Part shown: positions 9,927-18,387 of the stretch, piece by piece
Numbering within the stretch: position 1 is the first letter of the stretch
Layout: every line of letters starts with the position of its first letter
DNA from: Amycolatopsis benzoatilytica AK 16/65
Lineage (GTDB): Bacteria > Actinomycetota > Actinomycetes > Mycobacteriales > Pseudonocardiaceae
Direction of reading: 5' to 3'
NCBI RefSeq assembly: GCF_000383915.1
Contig: NZ_KB912942.1
Location: forward strand, 7,954,470 to 8,018,469
DNA: 64,000 bases
Notes under the pieces: generated by a model
What the model was told of the DNA's origin: nothing
What the model saw: only the letters and a program-made list of their open reading frames with translations
Database searches by the model: none
Position numbers and translations under genes: made by a program

Positions 9927-9995
9927 AAAGGCTTGACATGGGTCGAGCCTGTCGATCTCAGCGTCCCGCCGACGGTCGCGGGGGAAACCCGGCGG

Positions 9996-10619
9996 TCAGC
10001 CGAGCAGATTCCGGTCCAGCGCGGTGGTGACCGCCGCCGTCCGATCGGACACGCCGAGCTTCGCGAACGACCGCAACAGGTGGGTTTTCACCGTCGCCTC
10101 GCTGATGTGCAGCTCCCGGCCGATTTCCGCGTTGGTGCCGCCCTTCGCGACCAGCCGCAGCACCTCGACCTCGCGCGCGGACAGCGGCGAGACGGGTTCC
10201 GGGTTCCGCATCCGGTGCACGAGCTTGCCCGCGACCGACGGTGCCAGCACGGTTTCGCCGCGGTGCGCGGCGCGGATCGCTCCGGCCAGTTCGCCGCGGG
10301 ACGCGTCCTTCAGCAGATACCCGGCCGCGCCGGCCTCCACCGCGCGCAGGATGTCCGCGTCGGTTTCGTACGTGGTGAGCACGACGATTCGGCGACCGGG
10401 CGCCTGCTTGAGGATCGCGCGGATCGCGCCGACCCCGTCAAGGCCGGGCATCCGCAGGTCCATCAGGACCACGTCGGGCTGTTTCACGCTGTCGAGCGCG
10501 ACCGCTTCGGCGCCGGATCCGGCCTCTCCGACCACGGTCAAGTCGTCCTCGGCTTCGAGCATTCCGCGCAGTCCTTCGCGGACTACCGGATGGTCGTCGA
10601 CGAGCATGATCGTGATCAC
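9996..10619 (-). CDS. NarL/LuxR-family response regulator
   Basis: A 207-residue response regulator. The receiver domain has the acidic pair in VDDHP and the phospho-acceptor D54 in VVLMDLRMPG. The C-terminal LuxR helix-turn-helix, about 140-207, contains LSAREVEVLRLVAKG and SEATVKTHLLRSFAKLGV. The start is GTG at 10619, overlapping the kinase stop by 4 bp; ATG at 10607 is an alternative. Partner of the adjacent sensor kinase. By context it controls the ABC exporter genes of the same operon. Confidence 0.93.
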   Translation of the reverse strand: MITIMLVDDHPVVREGLRGMLEAEDDLTVVGEAGSGAEAVALDSVKQPDVVLMDLRMPGLDGVGAIRAILKQAPGRRIVVLTTYETDADILRAVEAGAAGYLLKDASRGELAGAIRAAHRGETVLAPSVAGKLVHRMRNPEPVSPLSAREVEVLRLVAKGGTNAEIGRELHISEATVKTHLLRSFAKLGVSDRTAAVTTALDRNLLG

Positions 10620-11785
10620 GCGGGCATCTCCAATTCCAGTTCGGTGCCGCCTCCGGGCCTGGCCCGCACGGCCAGCGTTCCGCCGACCTGCTCGACCCGC
10701 GAACGCATTCCGCGCAACCCGAATCCGGCCCCGGTCGCATCCGGCGCGAAGCCGCATCCGTTGTCCGCCACGAGCAACCGTACCGCTCCGTCCGCCGCGG
10801 ACAGCCGGACGCGGACGTCGGTGGCCGCCGCGTGCTTGCGCACGTTCGACAGTGCTTCCTGCGTCGCGCGCAGCAGGACCACCTCGACTGCGGTGCGAAG
10901 CGGCGGCAGCGCATCGTCCACTTCGCACTGAACGGGCAGGCCGGCTTCCTCAGCCAGCCGATCCGCTTGGCGGCGCACGGCATCCGGCAGCGATCCGGAG
11001 GCCAAATCGGACGGTGCCAGCGCCGCGACCATCGCGCGGGCCTCGGCCAGGTTCTCCCGCGCGGTGCGGCCGGCCAGCGCCAGGTGTTTGCGCACAATGG
11101 ACAGATCAGTGTCCAGTTCGGACTCCATCGCCTGGGTCAGCGCGATGATGCTGGTGAACCCCTGTGCCAGCGTGTCGTGGATTTCCCGGGCCAGCCGCTC
11201 GCGTTCGGCGGCGGTGCCCGCCTCCCGGGACAGCCGGGCGACCTCGGCCTGGCTGCTCTCGAGCTCCTGGATCAGCGCGGCGCGGGCTTTGCTCTGCTGC
11301 AGCACGTCGGTGGTGAACTTGCCGGCCAGCACGCTGAACACGATCAGGATCGCGGTCATCGGCAGCAGAATGGTCAGCAGTTGGCTGGACCAGCCGTTGT
11401 GCAGCACCGCCGACGCGGGCTCCAGCAAAACCAGTACCGACGTGGTCGCGACCGCGGGCCGCAGCTCCAGCAGCATGAACAGCAAGGGAGACGCGAAGAA
11501 CAGGATGAAGCTGGCCGTGGTGTCCGCGAGAATGGCGGTGCCGGTGAACAGGAACACCGCGGCCGATGCGGCGATAGGGGCCGCCCCGCCTGCTTCGCCC
11601 TGCACGACCCGTCGGCCGAATGCCAGGTAGCCGAGCGCCAGCGCGGCCATCGCGGCCTCGGACACCACCTTGAGCGCGTGCGGCCCGTCGTCGAAGGCCA
11701 CCAGGAGCGCGGTCGCCGCGTAGGCGACCGCGTACAGCACCTCCCAGGACCAGTACGACTGCTTCCACGCGTCGGGCTGGGTCAC
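10616..11785 (-). CDS. Sensor histidine kinase (HisKA_3 type)
   Basis: About 389 residues from a GTG at 11785 that overlaps the permease stop by 4 bp. Five or six transmembrane segments fill residues 13-155. A coiled linker follows, then the dimerisation motif REIHDTLAQGF with the phospho-acceptor H203. The HATPase domain ends with VADNGCGF and GFGLRGMRSRVEQ. No extracellular sensing domain is visible, so it belongs to the membrane-sensing DesK/LiaS-like group. It is encoded together with an ABC exporter and a response regulator, as in drug- or envelope-stress modules. Confidence 0.9.
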   Translation of the reverse strand: MTQPDAWKQSYWSWEVLYAVAYAATALLVAFDDGPHALKVVSEAAMAALALGYLAFGRRVVQGEAGGAAPIAASAAVFLFTGTAILADTTASFILFFASPLLFMLLELRPAVATTSVLVLLEPASAVLHNGWSSQLLTILLPMTAILIVFSVLAGKFTTDVLQQSKARAALIQELESSQAEVARLSREAGTAAERERLAREIHDTLAQGFTSIIALTQAMESELDTDLSIVRKHLALAGRTARENLAEARAMVAALAPSDLASGSLPDAVRRQADRLAEEAGLPVQCEVDDALPPLRTAVEVVLLRATQEALSNVRKHAAATDVRVRLSAADGAVRLLVADNGCGFAPDATGAGFGLRGMRSRVEQVGGTLAVRARPGGGTELELEMPA

Positions 11786-12597
11786 TTCGCTTCGTTCGTC
11801 CACCGGAACGTCGCCCTCGCCAGCACCAGGCCCACCACGCACCACCCCGCCAGCACCAGCGCCACCATCGGAAGTTCCCATGTCCCCGCCATCTCCTGGG
11901 TCGCGGCCTCCGGCGGCAGGAACACCGACCGGAAGCCCTGGCAGATCCATTTCAGCGGGAAGAACGACGCGATGTCGACCATGATCCTCGGCAGATGCGT
12001 GATCGGCGTGACGAACACCCCGGAAATGAACTGCAGCACCAAGTACACCAGCTGCACCAGCGCCACGGTTCCGTTGGCGGTGCGGGTGACCGAGCTGATC
12101 GCGATGCCGAGCAGTGTCGAGGACACGATGCCGAGCAGCAGCACCCAGAGCAGGGTCAGCCACTTCGCCGGATCGGACGGCAGCTGCAGACGGAACATCA
12201 GCATCGCGACCGCGGCCATCAGGACGGTCTGCGACACGCTGGTCACCGCGACCATCACCATCTTGCCGGCGAAGTACGCCGCGGCGGGCATCGGCGTGCC
12301 GCGCAATCGTTTCAGCGCACCGATTTCGCGGTCCGCGGCGATCCCGATGCCGACGCTGTTGAACGAGGTGGACACGATGCCCGCGCCGATCATGCCCGCG
12401 GCGAGCAGCTGCCCGGACGAAACGCCGGTCTGCGCGGTCGGTCCGTCCAAGATGGATCCGAGCAGGATCATCAGCACCGCGGGCAGCGAGAACGTGAAGA
12501 CCACCTGCTCGCGATTGCGGAAGAACTGCCGCAGCTCGATCGCGCCGCGGGCAAGGCCGAGATGGAGCGTGCCCGGCACCGCCATCGTCGCGGTCAC
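11782..12597 (-). CDS. ABC-2 type transporter permease
   Basis: A 271-residue membrane protein with six hydrophobic segments in the ABC-2 layout: one near 30-50, a pair around 55-75 and 110-135, then 140-165, 170-190 and 235-258. The conserved ABC-2 element before the last helices (LPRIMVDIASFFPLKWICQG) is present. It overlaps the ATPase gene by 4 bp upstream and the kinase gene by 4 bp downstream. With the ATPase it should form an exporter of drug or lipid type (DrrB-like). Confidence 0.88.
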   Translation of the reverse strand: MTATMAVPGTLHLGLARGAIELRQFFRNREQVVFTFSLPAVLMILLGSILDGPTAQTGVSSGQLLAAGMIGAGIVSTSFNSVGIGIAADREIGALKRLRGTPMPAAAYFAGKMVMVAVTSVSQTVLMAAVAMLMFRLQLPSDPAKWLTLLWVLLLGIVSSTLLGIAISSVTRTANGTVALVQLVYLVLQFISGVFVTPITHLPRIMVDIASFFPLKWICQGFRSVFLPPEAATQEMAGTWELPMVALVLAGWCVVGLVLARATFRWTNEAK

Positions 12598-13433
12598 GAT
12601 TCTTCCCCGATCAGGTTGAGGTAGACGTCTTCCAGGCTGGGTCGCGTCACGACGAGTCCTTCGAGTTCGCCGTGGACGCCGGCGAGCTGCGCGACGAGCT
12701 TCGTCGGGTACGGCGTGCGTTCAGCGTAGCTGCCGCGTTCGTCGTGCCACCGCACGACGGCTTCGGCACGTTCGCGGCCGCCGAGAGTCGCCGGGGTGCC
12801 CTCCGCGACGATCGAGCCGCGTGCGACCACCGCCAGCCGGTCGGCCAGCGCCTCGACCTCGTCGAGGTAGTGCGTGGTCAGGATGATCGTGGTGCCCTCG
12901 TCGGCGAGGCTGTCGATGAGCGTCCAGAACTGCCGCCGTGCCTCCGGATCGAACCCGGTGGTGGGCTCGTCCAGGAACAGCAGCTCCGGGCGGCCGACGA
13001 TGCCGAGCGCCACGTCCACCCGCCGGCGCTGCCCGCCGGACAGCGCTTTCACCCGCGCCCCGGCCTTCGCGGTGAGGCCGACCTGGTCGATCACCTCCTC
13101 GGGGTCCCGCGGGTTCGGGTAGTACTTCGCGAAGTGCCGGACGGTCTCCGCGACGGTCAGTTCCGCCGCGTCGGAGGCCGTCTGCAACACGATGCCTAGG
13201 CGGGCGCGCCACGCACGCTCCGCGGTACCCGGGTCCTCGCCGAGGACGACGGCTTCGCCCGCCGTCCGCTGCCGATGCCCCTCCAGGATCTCGACGGTGG
13301 TCGTCTTGCCCGCGCCGTTGGGCCCGAGCAGGGCGAACACCTCGCCGTGCCGGATGTCGAGATCGATCCCGGCCACGGCCAGGTGGCCCGGGTACTCCTT
13401 GCGCAGTCCGCGCACTCGCACTGCTGTGCTCAT
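12594..13433 (-). CDS. ABC transporter ATP-binding protein, DrrA-like
   Basis: A 279-residue ATPase. Walker A is GPNGAGKT at 37-44, the signature is LSGGQRRRVDVALG and Walker B is LLFLDEPTTGFDP. The C-terminal extension after residue 220 resembles that of DrrA-type multidrug exporters. Start is the ATG giving MSTAVRVRGLRKEYPG; the longer frame upstream is non-coding in character. First gene of an ATPase, permease, kinase, regulator operon in which every junction overlaps by about 4 bp. Confidence 0.9.
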   Translation of the reverse strand: MSTAVRVRGLRKEYPGHLAVAGIDLDIRHGEVFALLGPNGAGKTTTVEILEGHRQRTAGEAVVLGEDPGTAERAWRARLGIVLQTASDAAELTVAETVRHFAKYYPNPRDPEEVIDQVGLTAKAGARVKALSGGQRRRVDVALGIVGRPELLFLDEPTTGFDPEARRQFWTLIDSLADEGTTIILTTHYLDEVEALADRLAVVARGSIVAEGTPATLGGRERAEAVVRWHDERGSYAERTPYPTKLVAQLAGVHGELEGLVVTRPSLEDVYLNLIGEES

Positions 13434-13557
13434 GGGGCAAGCGTGCTCCGCCGCGATCGGTTCGCGGGACGTCCGGCCAGTGGAATCCGGCTGTCCACCG
13501 AACGGTGGACAGCGGCTTGCTCCGGGGTGGTTCCCCGTGAAACGACGCACTCCGCTG

Positions 13558-13587
13558 TTGACAAGTTGTCTAACATGACAAGATGTC
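13558..13587. promoter_or_regulatory. Promoter with two operator-like repeats for the ephD-like/tetR operon
   Basis: Two 11-bp near-palindromes, GACAAGTTGTC (13560-13570) and GACAAGATGTC (13577-13587), are spaced 17 bp apart. Between them TAACAT at 13571-13576 could be a -10 box, placing transcription start at or next to the ATG at 13583, so the transcript is probably leaderless. The second repeat covers the start codon. Likely bound by the TetR protein encoded at the end of the operon. Confidence 0.6.
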
Positions 13588-15301
13588 TCACAAGCAGGTG
13601 ACTGCCAGCGACGGAGTCCGCCTTTCGGCCCGGGTGAGTGGCAATCCGGACGGGCCCACCGTGGTGCTCGTGCACGGTTATCCGGACAACAGCTCGATGT
13701 GGGACGGCGTCGCCGCGGAGCTGCGCCGTGCGCATCGAGTCGTCGTCTACGACGTGCGGGGCGCGGGGGAGTCCGACAAGCCGCGTCCGCGCCGGGCGTA
13801 CCGGCTGGACCAGCTCGCCGACGACCTCGCCGCCGTGGTCGACGAGGTGCAGCCGGAGGGCAGGGTCCACCTCGTCGCGCACGACTGGGGCTCCATCCAG
13901 GCCTGGCACGCGGTCACCGGCGACCGGCTGCGCGGCCGGATCGCTTCCTACACTTCGCTTTCCGGGCCCAGCCTGGATCACGCCGGGGCCTGGTTCCGCG
14001 CGCAACTGACCCGGCCGACCCCGCGCCGGCTCGGGCACGCGCTGCGCCAGTTCCTGCACTCGTACTACATCGTCGCGTTCCAGTTCCCGGTGCTGCCGGA
14101 ACTCATGTGGCGCAGCGGAGCCATGGGCGCGCTGATCCGGAAACTGGAACCCGCCGAGTCCTCGCCGAAGATCTCGGACGGCGTGCACGGCCTCAAGCTG
14201 TACCGGGCGAACATGGGCCCGCGGCTGTCCCGGCCGCGCCCGCGTCCGGCCGACATCCCGGTCCAGGTGCTGGCCCCGACCGGCGACTCGTACGTGACAG
14301 CTCCGCTGCAGACCGAGGTCGAACGCTGGGTGCCGGACCTCTACGTCCGGCGCGTGATCGGCTCGCACTGGATCACCCGCGCCAAGCCCGCCGTCGTCGC
14401 GTCGGCGGCTGCGGAGTTGATCGCGTCGGTGGAAACCGGCGAGCAAACCCGCTCCTTGCGCCGAGCCCGGGCCGGCCGCACCGGCCGGTTCGCGCACCAC
14501 TTGGTGGTGATCACCGGCGCGGGCAGCGGAATCGGCAGGGAAACCGCGCTGGCCTTCGCCGCGGAAGGCGCCGACGTCGTGGTCAGCGACATCAACGGCG
14601 CCTCCGCCGCGGAAACCGCGAAACTGGTGCGAGAGCGCGGCGTCGACGCTGGCGAGTACACAGTGGACTCGTCGGACGGTGCCGCGGTGGAGAAGTTCGC
14701 CCAGCAGGTGCGCGAGGAGTTCGGGGTGCCGGACATCGTCGTGAACAACGCCGGGATCGGCATGTCCGGCCCGTTCCTGGACACGACGATCGAGGACTGG
14801 GAAAAGGTCGTGGACGTCAACCTGTGGGGCGTGATCCACGGTTGCCGCGCCTTCGCGCCGATGATGAAGGAACGGTCGGAGGGCGGGCAGATCGTCAACC
14901 TCGCCTCGGCCGCGGCTTATCTGCCGTCGAAGATCCTCACCGCGTACGGAACGACCAAAGCCGCGGTTTTGGCGCTGAGCAACGGGTTGCGTGCGGAACT
15001 GGCCGAGGACGGCATCGGCGTGACGGCGATCTGCCCCGGGTTGGTGAACACCAACATCACCAGCACCACCCGGTTCGTCGGAGTGGACACCGCCGAGGAG
15101 CAGCGCCGGCAGAAGGCGTCGTCAAAGCTTTATGCCCGCCGCAATTTCGGCCCGGAGCGAGTGGCCCGCGACATTCTGAACGCGGTGGAGAAGAACGTCG
15201 CGATCCAACCGTCGACTCCGGAGGCGAAGGTCGCCTGGATCCTGTCCCGGCTGACGCCCGGAGTGCTGCGCGCGGCGGCGAAACTGGACGTCACCCCGTG
15301 A
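13583..15301 (+). CDS. EphD-like fusion: alpha/beta hydrolase (epoxide hydrolase type) plus short-chain dehydrogenase
   Basis: A 572-residue two-domain protein. Residues 1-285 are an alpha/beta hydrolase with the oxyanion motif HGYPDN (31-36), nucleophile D101 in HDWGS and a candidate catalytic H262. Residues 305-572 are a short-chain dehydrogenase with TGAGSGIG (311-318), NNAG (388-391) and YxxxK as Y455 and K459. This domain order is that of mycobacterial EphD, linked there to mycolic acid metabolism. A mycolate-free host, which the rest of the window suggests, would need another lipid-type substrate. The downstream TetR gene overlaps by 4 bp. Confidence 0.9.
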   Translation: MSHKQVTASDGVRLSARVSGNPDGPTVVLVHGYPDNSSMWDGVAAELRRAHRVVVYDVRGAGESDKPRPRRAYRLDQLADDLAAVVDEVQPEGRVHLVAHDWGSIQAWHAVTGDRLRGRIASYTSLSGPSLDHAGAWFRAQLTRPTPRRLGHALRQFLHSYYIVAFQFPVLPELMWRSGAMGALIRKLEPAESSPKISDGVHGLKLYRANMGPRLSRPRPRPADIPVQVLAPTGDSYVTAPLQTEVERWVPDLYVRRVIGSHWITRAKPAVVASAAAELIASVETGEQTRSLRRARAGRTGRFAHHLVVITGAGSGIGRETALAFAAEGADVVVSDINGASAAETAKLVRERGVDAGEYTVDSSDGAAVEKFAQQVREEFGVPDIVVNNAGIGMSGPFLDTTIEDWEKVVDVNLWGVIHGCRAFAPMMKERSEGGQIVNLASAAAYLPSKILTAYGTTKAAVLALSNGLRAELAEDGIGVTAICPGLVNTNITSTTRFVGVDTAEEQRRQKASSKLYARRNFGPERVARDILNAVEKNVAIQPSTPEAKVAWILSRLTPGVLRAAAKLDVTP

Positions 15302-15885
15302 GCCGTCCGCGCCGGATGACCGCGCAGGCCCGCCGGGACGACCTGATCGCCGCGGCGCTGGACCTGTTCGGCACCCGAGCGCCGGAACTGGTCACGGTCG
15401 ACGACATCGTGGCGAAGGCGGAGGTTTCGCGACCGCTGTTCTACCGGTATTTCCCCAGTCTGCGAGATCTGCAGATGCAGGCGTTGCGCACGGTCACCGA
15501 CGGCTTGGTGGACCGCCTGGCGACGCTGGAGGAAGGCCCGCCGGAAGAACGCCTCCGGGCGGCGGTGCGGGGGTTGATCGACGTCGCCGCGCATTACCGA
15601 GAGGGATACGTGGCGCTGCTGCGCAGTGGTTCGGTGATCGCCACGTCGGAGACGGACGCGGCCATCGACGAAGTGAGAAACCGGGCAGTAGAACTGATCT
15701 TGGAATCGCTGCCCATCCCGAACCCGTCGCCCTTGGTGCTGCTGACGCTGCGCTGCTGGACCGCGGTCGTGGAAGGCGCGCTGCTCTCCTGGCTGCAAGA
15801 AGGCACCGTCCCGCGCGAAACGCTGGACGGCTGGCTCGTCGACCAGCTCACCGCGATGCTCGCCGCCACGCGCACCTGGGCCTAA
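15298..15885 (+). CDS. TetR-family transcriptional regulator
   Basis: A 195-residue regulator from a GTG at 15298 that overlaps the preceding stop by 4 bp. The N-terminal DNA-binding part contains ALDLFGTRAPELVTVDDIV followed by VSRPLFYRYFPS, the usual TetR recognition helix region. The C-terminal part is the variable ligand domain. Translational coupling to the EphD-like gene suggests it controls that operon, possibly through the paired GACAAGNTGTC repeats at 13560-13587. Confidence 0.88.
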   Translation: MSRPRRMTAQARRDDLIAAALDLFGTRAPELVTVDDIVAKAEVSRPLFYRYFPSLRDLQMQALRTVTDGLVDRLATLEEGPPEERLRAAVRGLIDVAAHYREGYVALLRSGSVIATSETDAAIDEVRNRAVELILESLPIPNPSPLVLLTLRCWTAVVEGALLSWLQEGTVPRETLDGWLVDQLTAMLAATRTWA

Positions 15886-15887
15886 CC

Positions 15888-15970
15888 CGCCCCAATGTGG
15901 CATTGGGTGCATGCGACGCACCCAATGTGGCATTGGGTGCGTCTGATGCACCCAATGCCACATTGGGGCG
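15888..15970. repeat. Three-unit palindrome array, 30-bp period, between convergent genes
   Basis: The 17-bp near-palindrome CCCAATGTGGCATTGGG occurs at 15891-15907 and 15921-15937, and its reverse complement at 15951-15967, with exactly 30 bp between starts. The outer units sit in a perfect 25-bp inverted repeat (15888-15912 with 15946-15970), so the block can fold as one long cruciform or hairpin or as three small ones. It fills the gap between the tetR stop and the citA stop and may terminate both. Confidence 0.9.
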
Positions 15971-15976
15971 TTCGGG

Positions 15977-17116
15977 TCAGGACTGGGTGACGTTGTCCCA
16001 GCCTTCGACGTCGGACGGCTTGCGCGGCCCCGGACCGACGTACTTGGCGGACGGACGAACCAGCCGGCCCGTCTTCTTCTGCTCCAGAATGTGCGCCGCC
16101 CACCCGGCGGTACGGGCGGACGAGAACATCGCCGGCATCATGTGCGGCGGCACCTGCGCGAAGTCCAGGATCACCGCGGCCCAGAACTCGACGTTCGTTT
16201 CGATCGGGTGGTCCGGACGCCGCTCCCGCAGCTCGGTCAACGCAGCCTGCTCCAGCGCGGCCGCGACCTCGTACCGCTCCGCGCCGAGCTCCTTGCAGGT
16301 GCGCCGCAGCACCCGGGCCCGCGGGTCCTCGGCCCGGTAAACCCGGTGCCCGAAGCCCATCAGCCGCTCCTTGCGGTCAAGGATTCCCTTGACCAGCGCC
16401 CGCGCGTCCCCGGTCTTCTCGACCTCTTCGATCATCGGCAGCACCCGGGCCGGCGCGCCGCCGTGCAGCGGCCCGGACATCGCGCCGATGGCACCGGACA
16501 GCGCCGCCGCGACGTCCGCGCCGGTGGAGGCGATGACGCGGGCGGTGAAGGTGGAGGCGTTCAACCCGTGCTCGGCAGCGGAAACCCAATACGCGTCAAC
16601 CGCTTTGACGTGCGCCGGGTCCGGCTCGCCGCGCCAGCGGATCATGAACCGCTCGGTGATCGACTTGGCCTCGTCCACCCGCGTCTGCGGCACCGCCGGC
16701 TGTCCGATCCCGCGCGCGGACTGCGCGACATAGGACAGCGCCATCACCGAGGCACGGGCGAGCTGGTCGCGGGCCTCTTCGTCGGTGATGTCGAGCAGCG
16801 GCCGGTAGCCCCAGATCGGCGCCAGCATGGCGAGCGCGGCCTGGACGTCGACCCGGACGTCGCCGGTGTGCACCGGGAGCGGGAACGGCTCGGCGGGCGG
16901 CAGGCCATGGCCGAACCGGCCGTCGACCAGCAGCCCCCATACGTCGCCGAAGGTCACTTTCCCGGCGAGGTCCTCGATGTCGACGCCGCGGTAGCGCAGC
17001 GCCCCGCCGTCCCGGTCGGGTTCGGCGATTTCGGTACGGAACGCGATGACGCCTTCGAGGCCCGGTCGGAACCCGTCGTCGGCTTCATCGGTCTTGCTGA
17101 TCGTGGAGGTAGTCAC
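15977..17116 (-). CDS. citA: Citrate synthase 2 (CitA-type)
   Basis: A 379-residue short citrate synthase of the actinobacterial CitA type, condensing oxaloacetate and acetyl-CoA, or possibly propionyl-CoA as in methylcitrate synthases. Active-site histidines H183 (AEHGLNAS), H218 (GPLHGG) and H257 (MGFGHRVY) are present. At the position of the catalytic aspartate (NVDFY in most family members) this protein has Glu310 in NVEFW. Length is about 60 residues less than GltA because the N-terminal beta domain is missing. A second, full-length citrate synthase lies at 42009-43325. Confidence 0.93.
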   Translation of the reverse strand: MTTSTISKTDEADDGFRPGLEGVIAFRTEIAEPDRDGGALRYRGVDIEDLAGKVTFGDVWGLLVDGRFGHGLPPAEPFPLPVHTGDVRVDVQAALAMLAPIWGYRPLLDITDEEARDQLARASVMALSYVAQSARGIGQPAVPQTRVDEAKSITERFMIRWRGEPDPAHVKAVDAYWVSAAEHGLNASTFTARVIASTGADVAAALSGAIGAMSGPLHGGAPARVLPMIEEVEKTGDARALVKGILDRKERLMGFGHRVYRAEDPRARVLRRTCKELGAERYEVAAALEQAALTELRERRPDHPIETNVEFWAAVILDFAQVPPHMMPAMFSSARTAGWAAHILEQKKTGRLVRPSAKYVGPGPRKPSDVEGWDNVTQS

Positions 17117-17838
17117 TCTTCGAGAACCCTTTCGATGCGCATTCCCCGGCTGTGTTTCTCACGCGCGCGGACGGGATACACGCTGGCTCCTGCGCGCCTC
17201 ATCGCACGGTGGGACAAACCATGCTCCCTTTGCCCGCCGGGGGCAACGGAAGATGTCGTGGTTTCGGTCACGATTACGAGAACGATTCAGTCCAGCTAGG
17301 CCAGGCACGCCACTTTCTCCGCCACGAGCATGTGACCGGAGCCAGGTACCCCGGTGGCGCGCAGGTGAATCCGGGCTTGCGAAGCGGGGGCGCGGGGCTG
17401 GGCGGGCGGGTGGCCCGGGGCGGTGCGTCGGCCGGACTGCCAGAGCGGTGCGCGGGCGGGCGGCCGGGGCAGTGCGCGGCCAGGTGGCCCGGGACGGTGC
17501 ACGGGGCAGGTTCCGAAGGCTGGATTATCGCCGGTTTGTCTACTTGCCCTGAGCGTGTCACGCCGAGTGATCGACGCCGTGCGGGTCCGCGCGGCTGCGC
17601 TGCAACTCGTTCTGCAGCCACTGTGGAAACGACCGGGCTGGATCTTCATCGACTATTCGGCCCTAGCCCCCGCGGCGAACGCTGCTTCAAGCGCATTCCA
17701 GGTGGGACACCGGCCGGTTTGCGCACCATCTCCGGGGCGCATAGCGCACCCGGACTGCGCCGACGGGCGGGACTCGCCGCGTGAACAAGTAGCGCTGGAG
17801 AGCGGGCTCGGCTGTGGCCGAGTCCTAGGACGGCAGGA
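17117..17838. other. 722-bp region without a convincing gene; imperfect GC-rich repeats
   Basis: Short overlapping frames here have skewed Arg/Pro/Gly composition and no recognisable domain. The region holds the upstream side of citA and, at 17401-17500, three imperfect copies of a roughly 25-bp GC-rich unit (17401-17427, 17452-17476 and 17476-17500) sharing GGTGGCCCGGGNCGGTGC-like sequence. No RNA gene or mobile element was recognised. Confidence 0.6.
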
Positions 17839-18387
17839 TTAGCCCTTCGGCAGGAGTGGTTCTAGTGCGGTGGCGTACTTCTCTGCCTGGGCACAGGCCT
17901 CCGCGGTACTCAAGTCCGAGGAGACGAGCACAAGTGCCCTCGACCGAGGTTCGACAGCCATGCCCACCTGGCACTGCCCAGTTGTATTTTGCGGCGAGGG
18001 TTGCTCGATTGACGGTCGACCGTTGATGTCTCCGCGTCGGGCTGTGTCTGGGCGCAGGATGTTGTCGGTGTAGAGCTGGCCGTCCTGCAACGCGATCGCC
18101 ACGTCAATGCTGGAGGTCGTTCCAGTGGACGGCTTTTGCGATGCGCAAGCCCGCTTTTCGTCGGCGATAGAAGGGGTGGCCTTGGGGAATCCTTGGCCAG
18201 CGAGGATCTGGTCCAGCAGCGCGCATTGGTTCCGGGCGGCGAAAGGGTTGCCCGAGGGCGGTGCCGAAACCGAAGTGGCTGGTTTGCCCGGCTGAGCCGT
18301 CCCGGCGACTGGGCCGGAGCATCCGGCCAGCATGATCCCGAGTGTGCCGAGCGCCGCAAGTGTGATCGTCGCTGGTGAGGTGTTCAC
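17839..18387 (-). CDS. DUF3558-like lipoprotein
   Basis: A 182-residue exported lipoprotein. The signal peptide ends in the lipobox LAGC (Cys at about residue 23), followed by a Ser/Thr/Pro-rich linker to about residue 48. The mature domain has cysteines at NQCALLDQ, KRACASQ, GQCQVG and EACAQAE, which can form two disulfides as in DUF3558 proteins. It overlaps the upstream gene by 4 bp (ATGA). Such lipoproteins with a small helical partner are common in Pseudonocardiaceae; the role is unknown. Confidence 0.85.
   Translation of the reverse strand: MNTSPATITLAALGTLGIMLAGCSGPVAGTAQPGKPATSVSAPPSGNPFAARNQCALLDQILAGQGFPKATPSIADEKRACASQKPSTGTTSSIDVAIALQDGQLYTDNILRPDTARRGDINGRPSIEQPSPQNTTGQCQVGMAVEPRSRALVLVSSDLSTAEACAQAEKYATALEPLLPKG

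Noticed and set aside
15891..15967. Short CRISPR-like array (three units at 30-bp period)
   Set aside because: Units are palindromes in both orientations, spacers are 13 bp and similar to each other, and no cas genes are present.
17152..17838. Overlapping short frames downstream of the citA start region
   Set aside because: Arg/Pro/Gly-rich in every frame, no initiation signals and no similarity to known domains.
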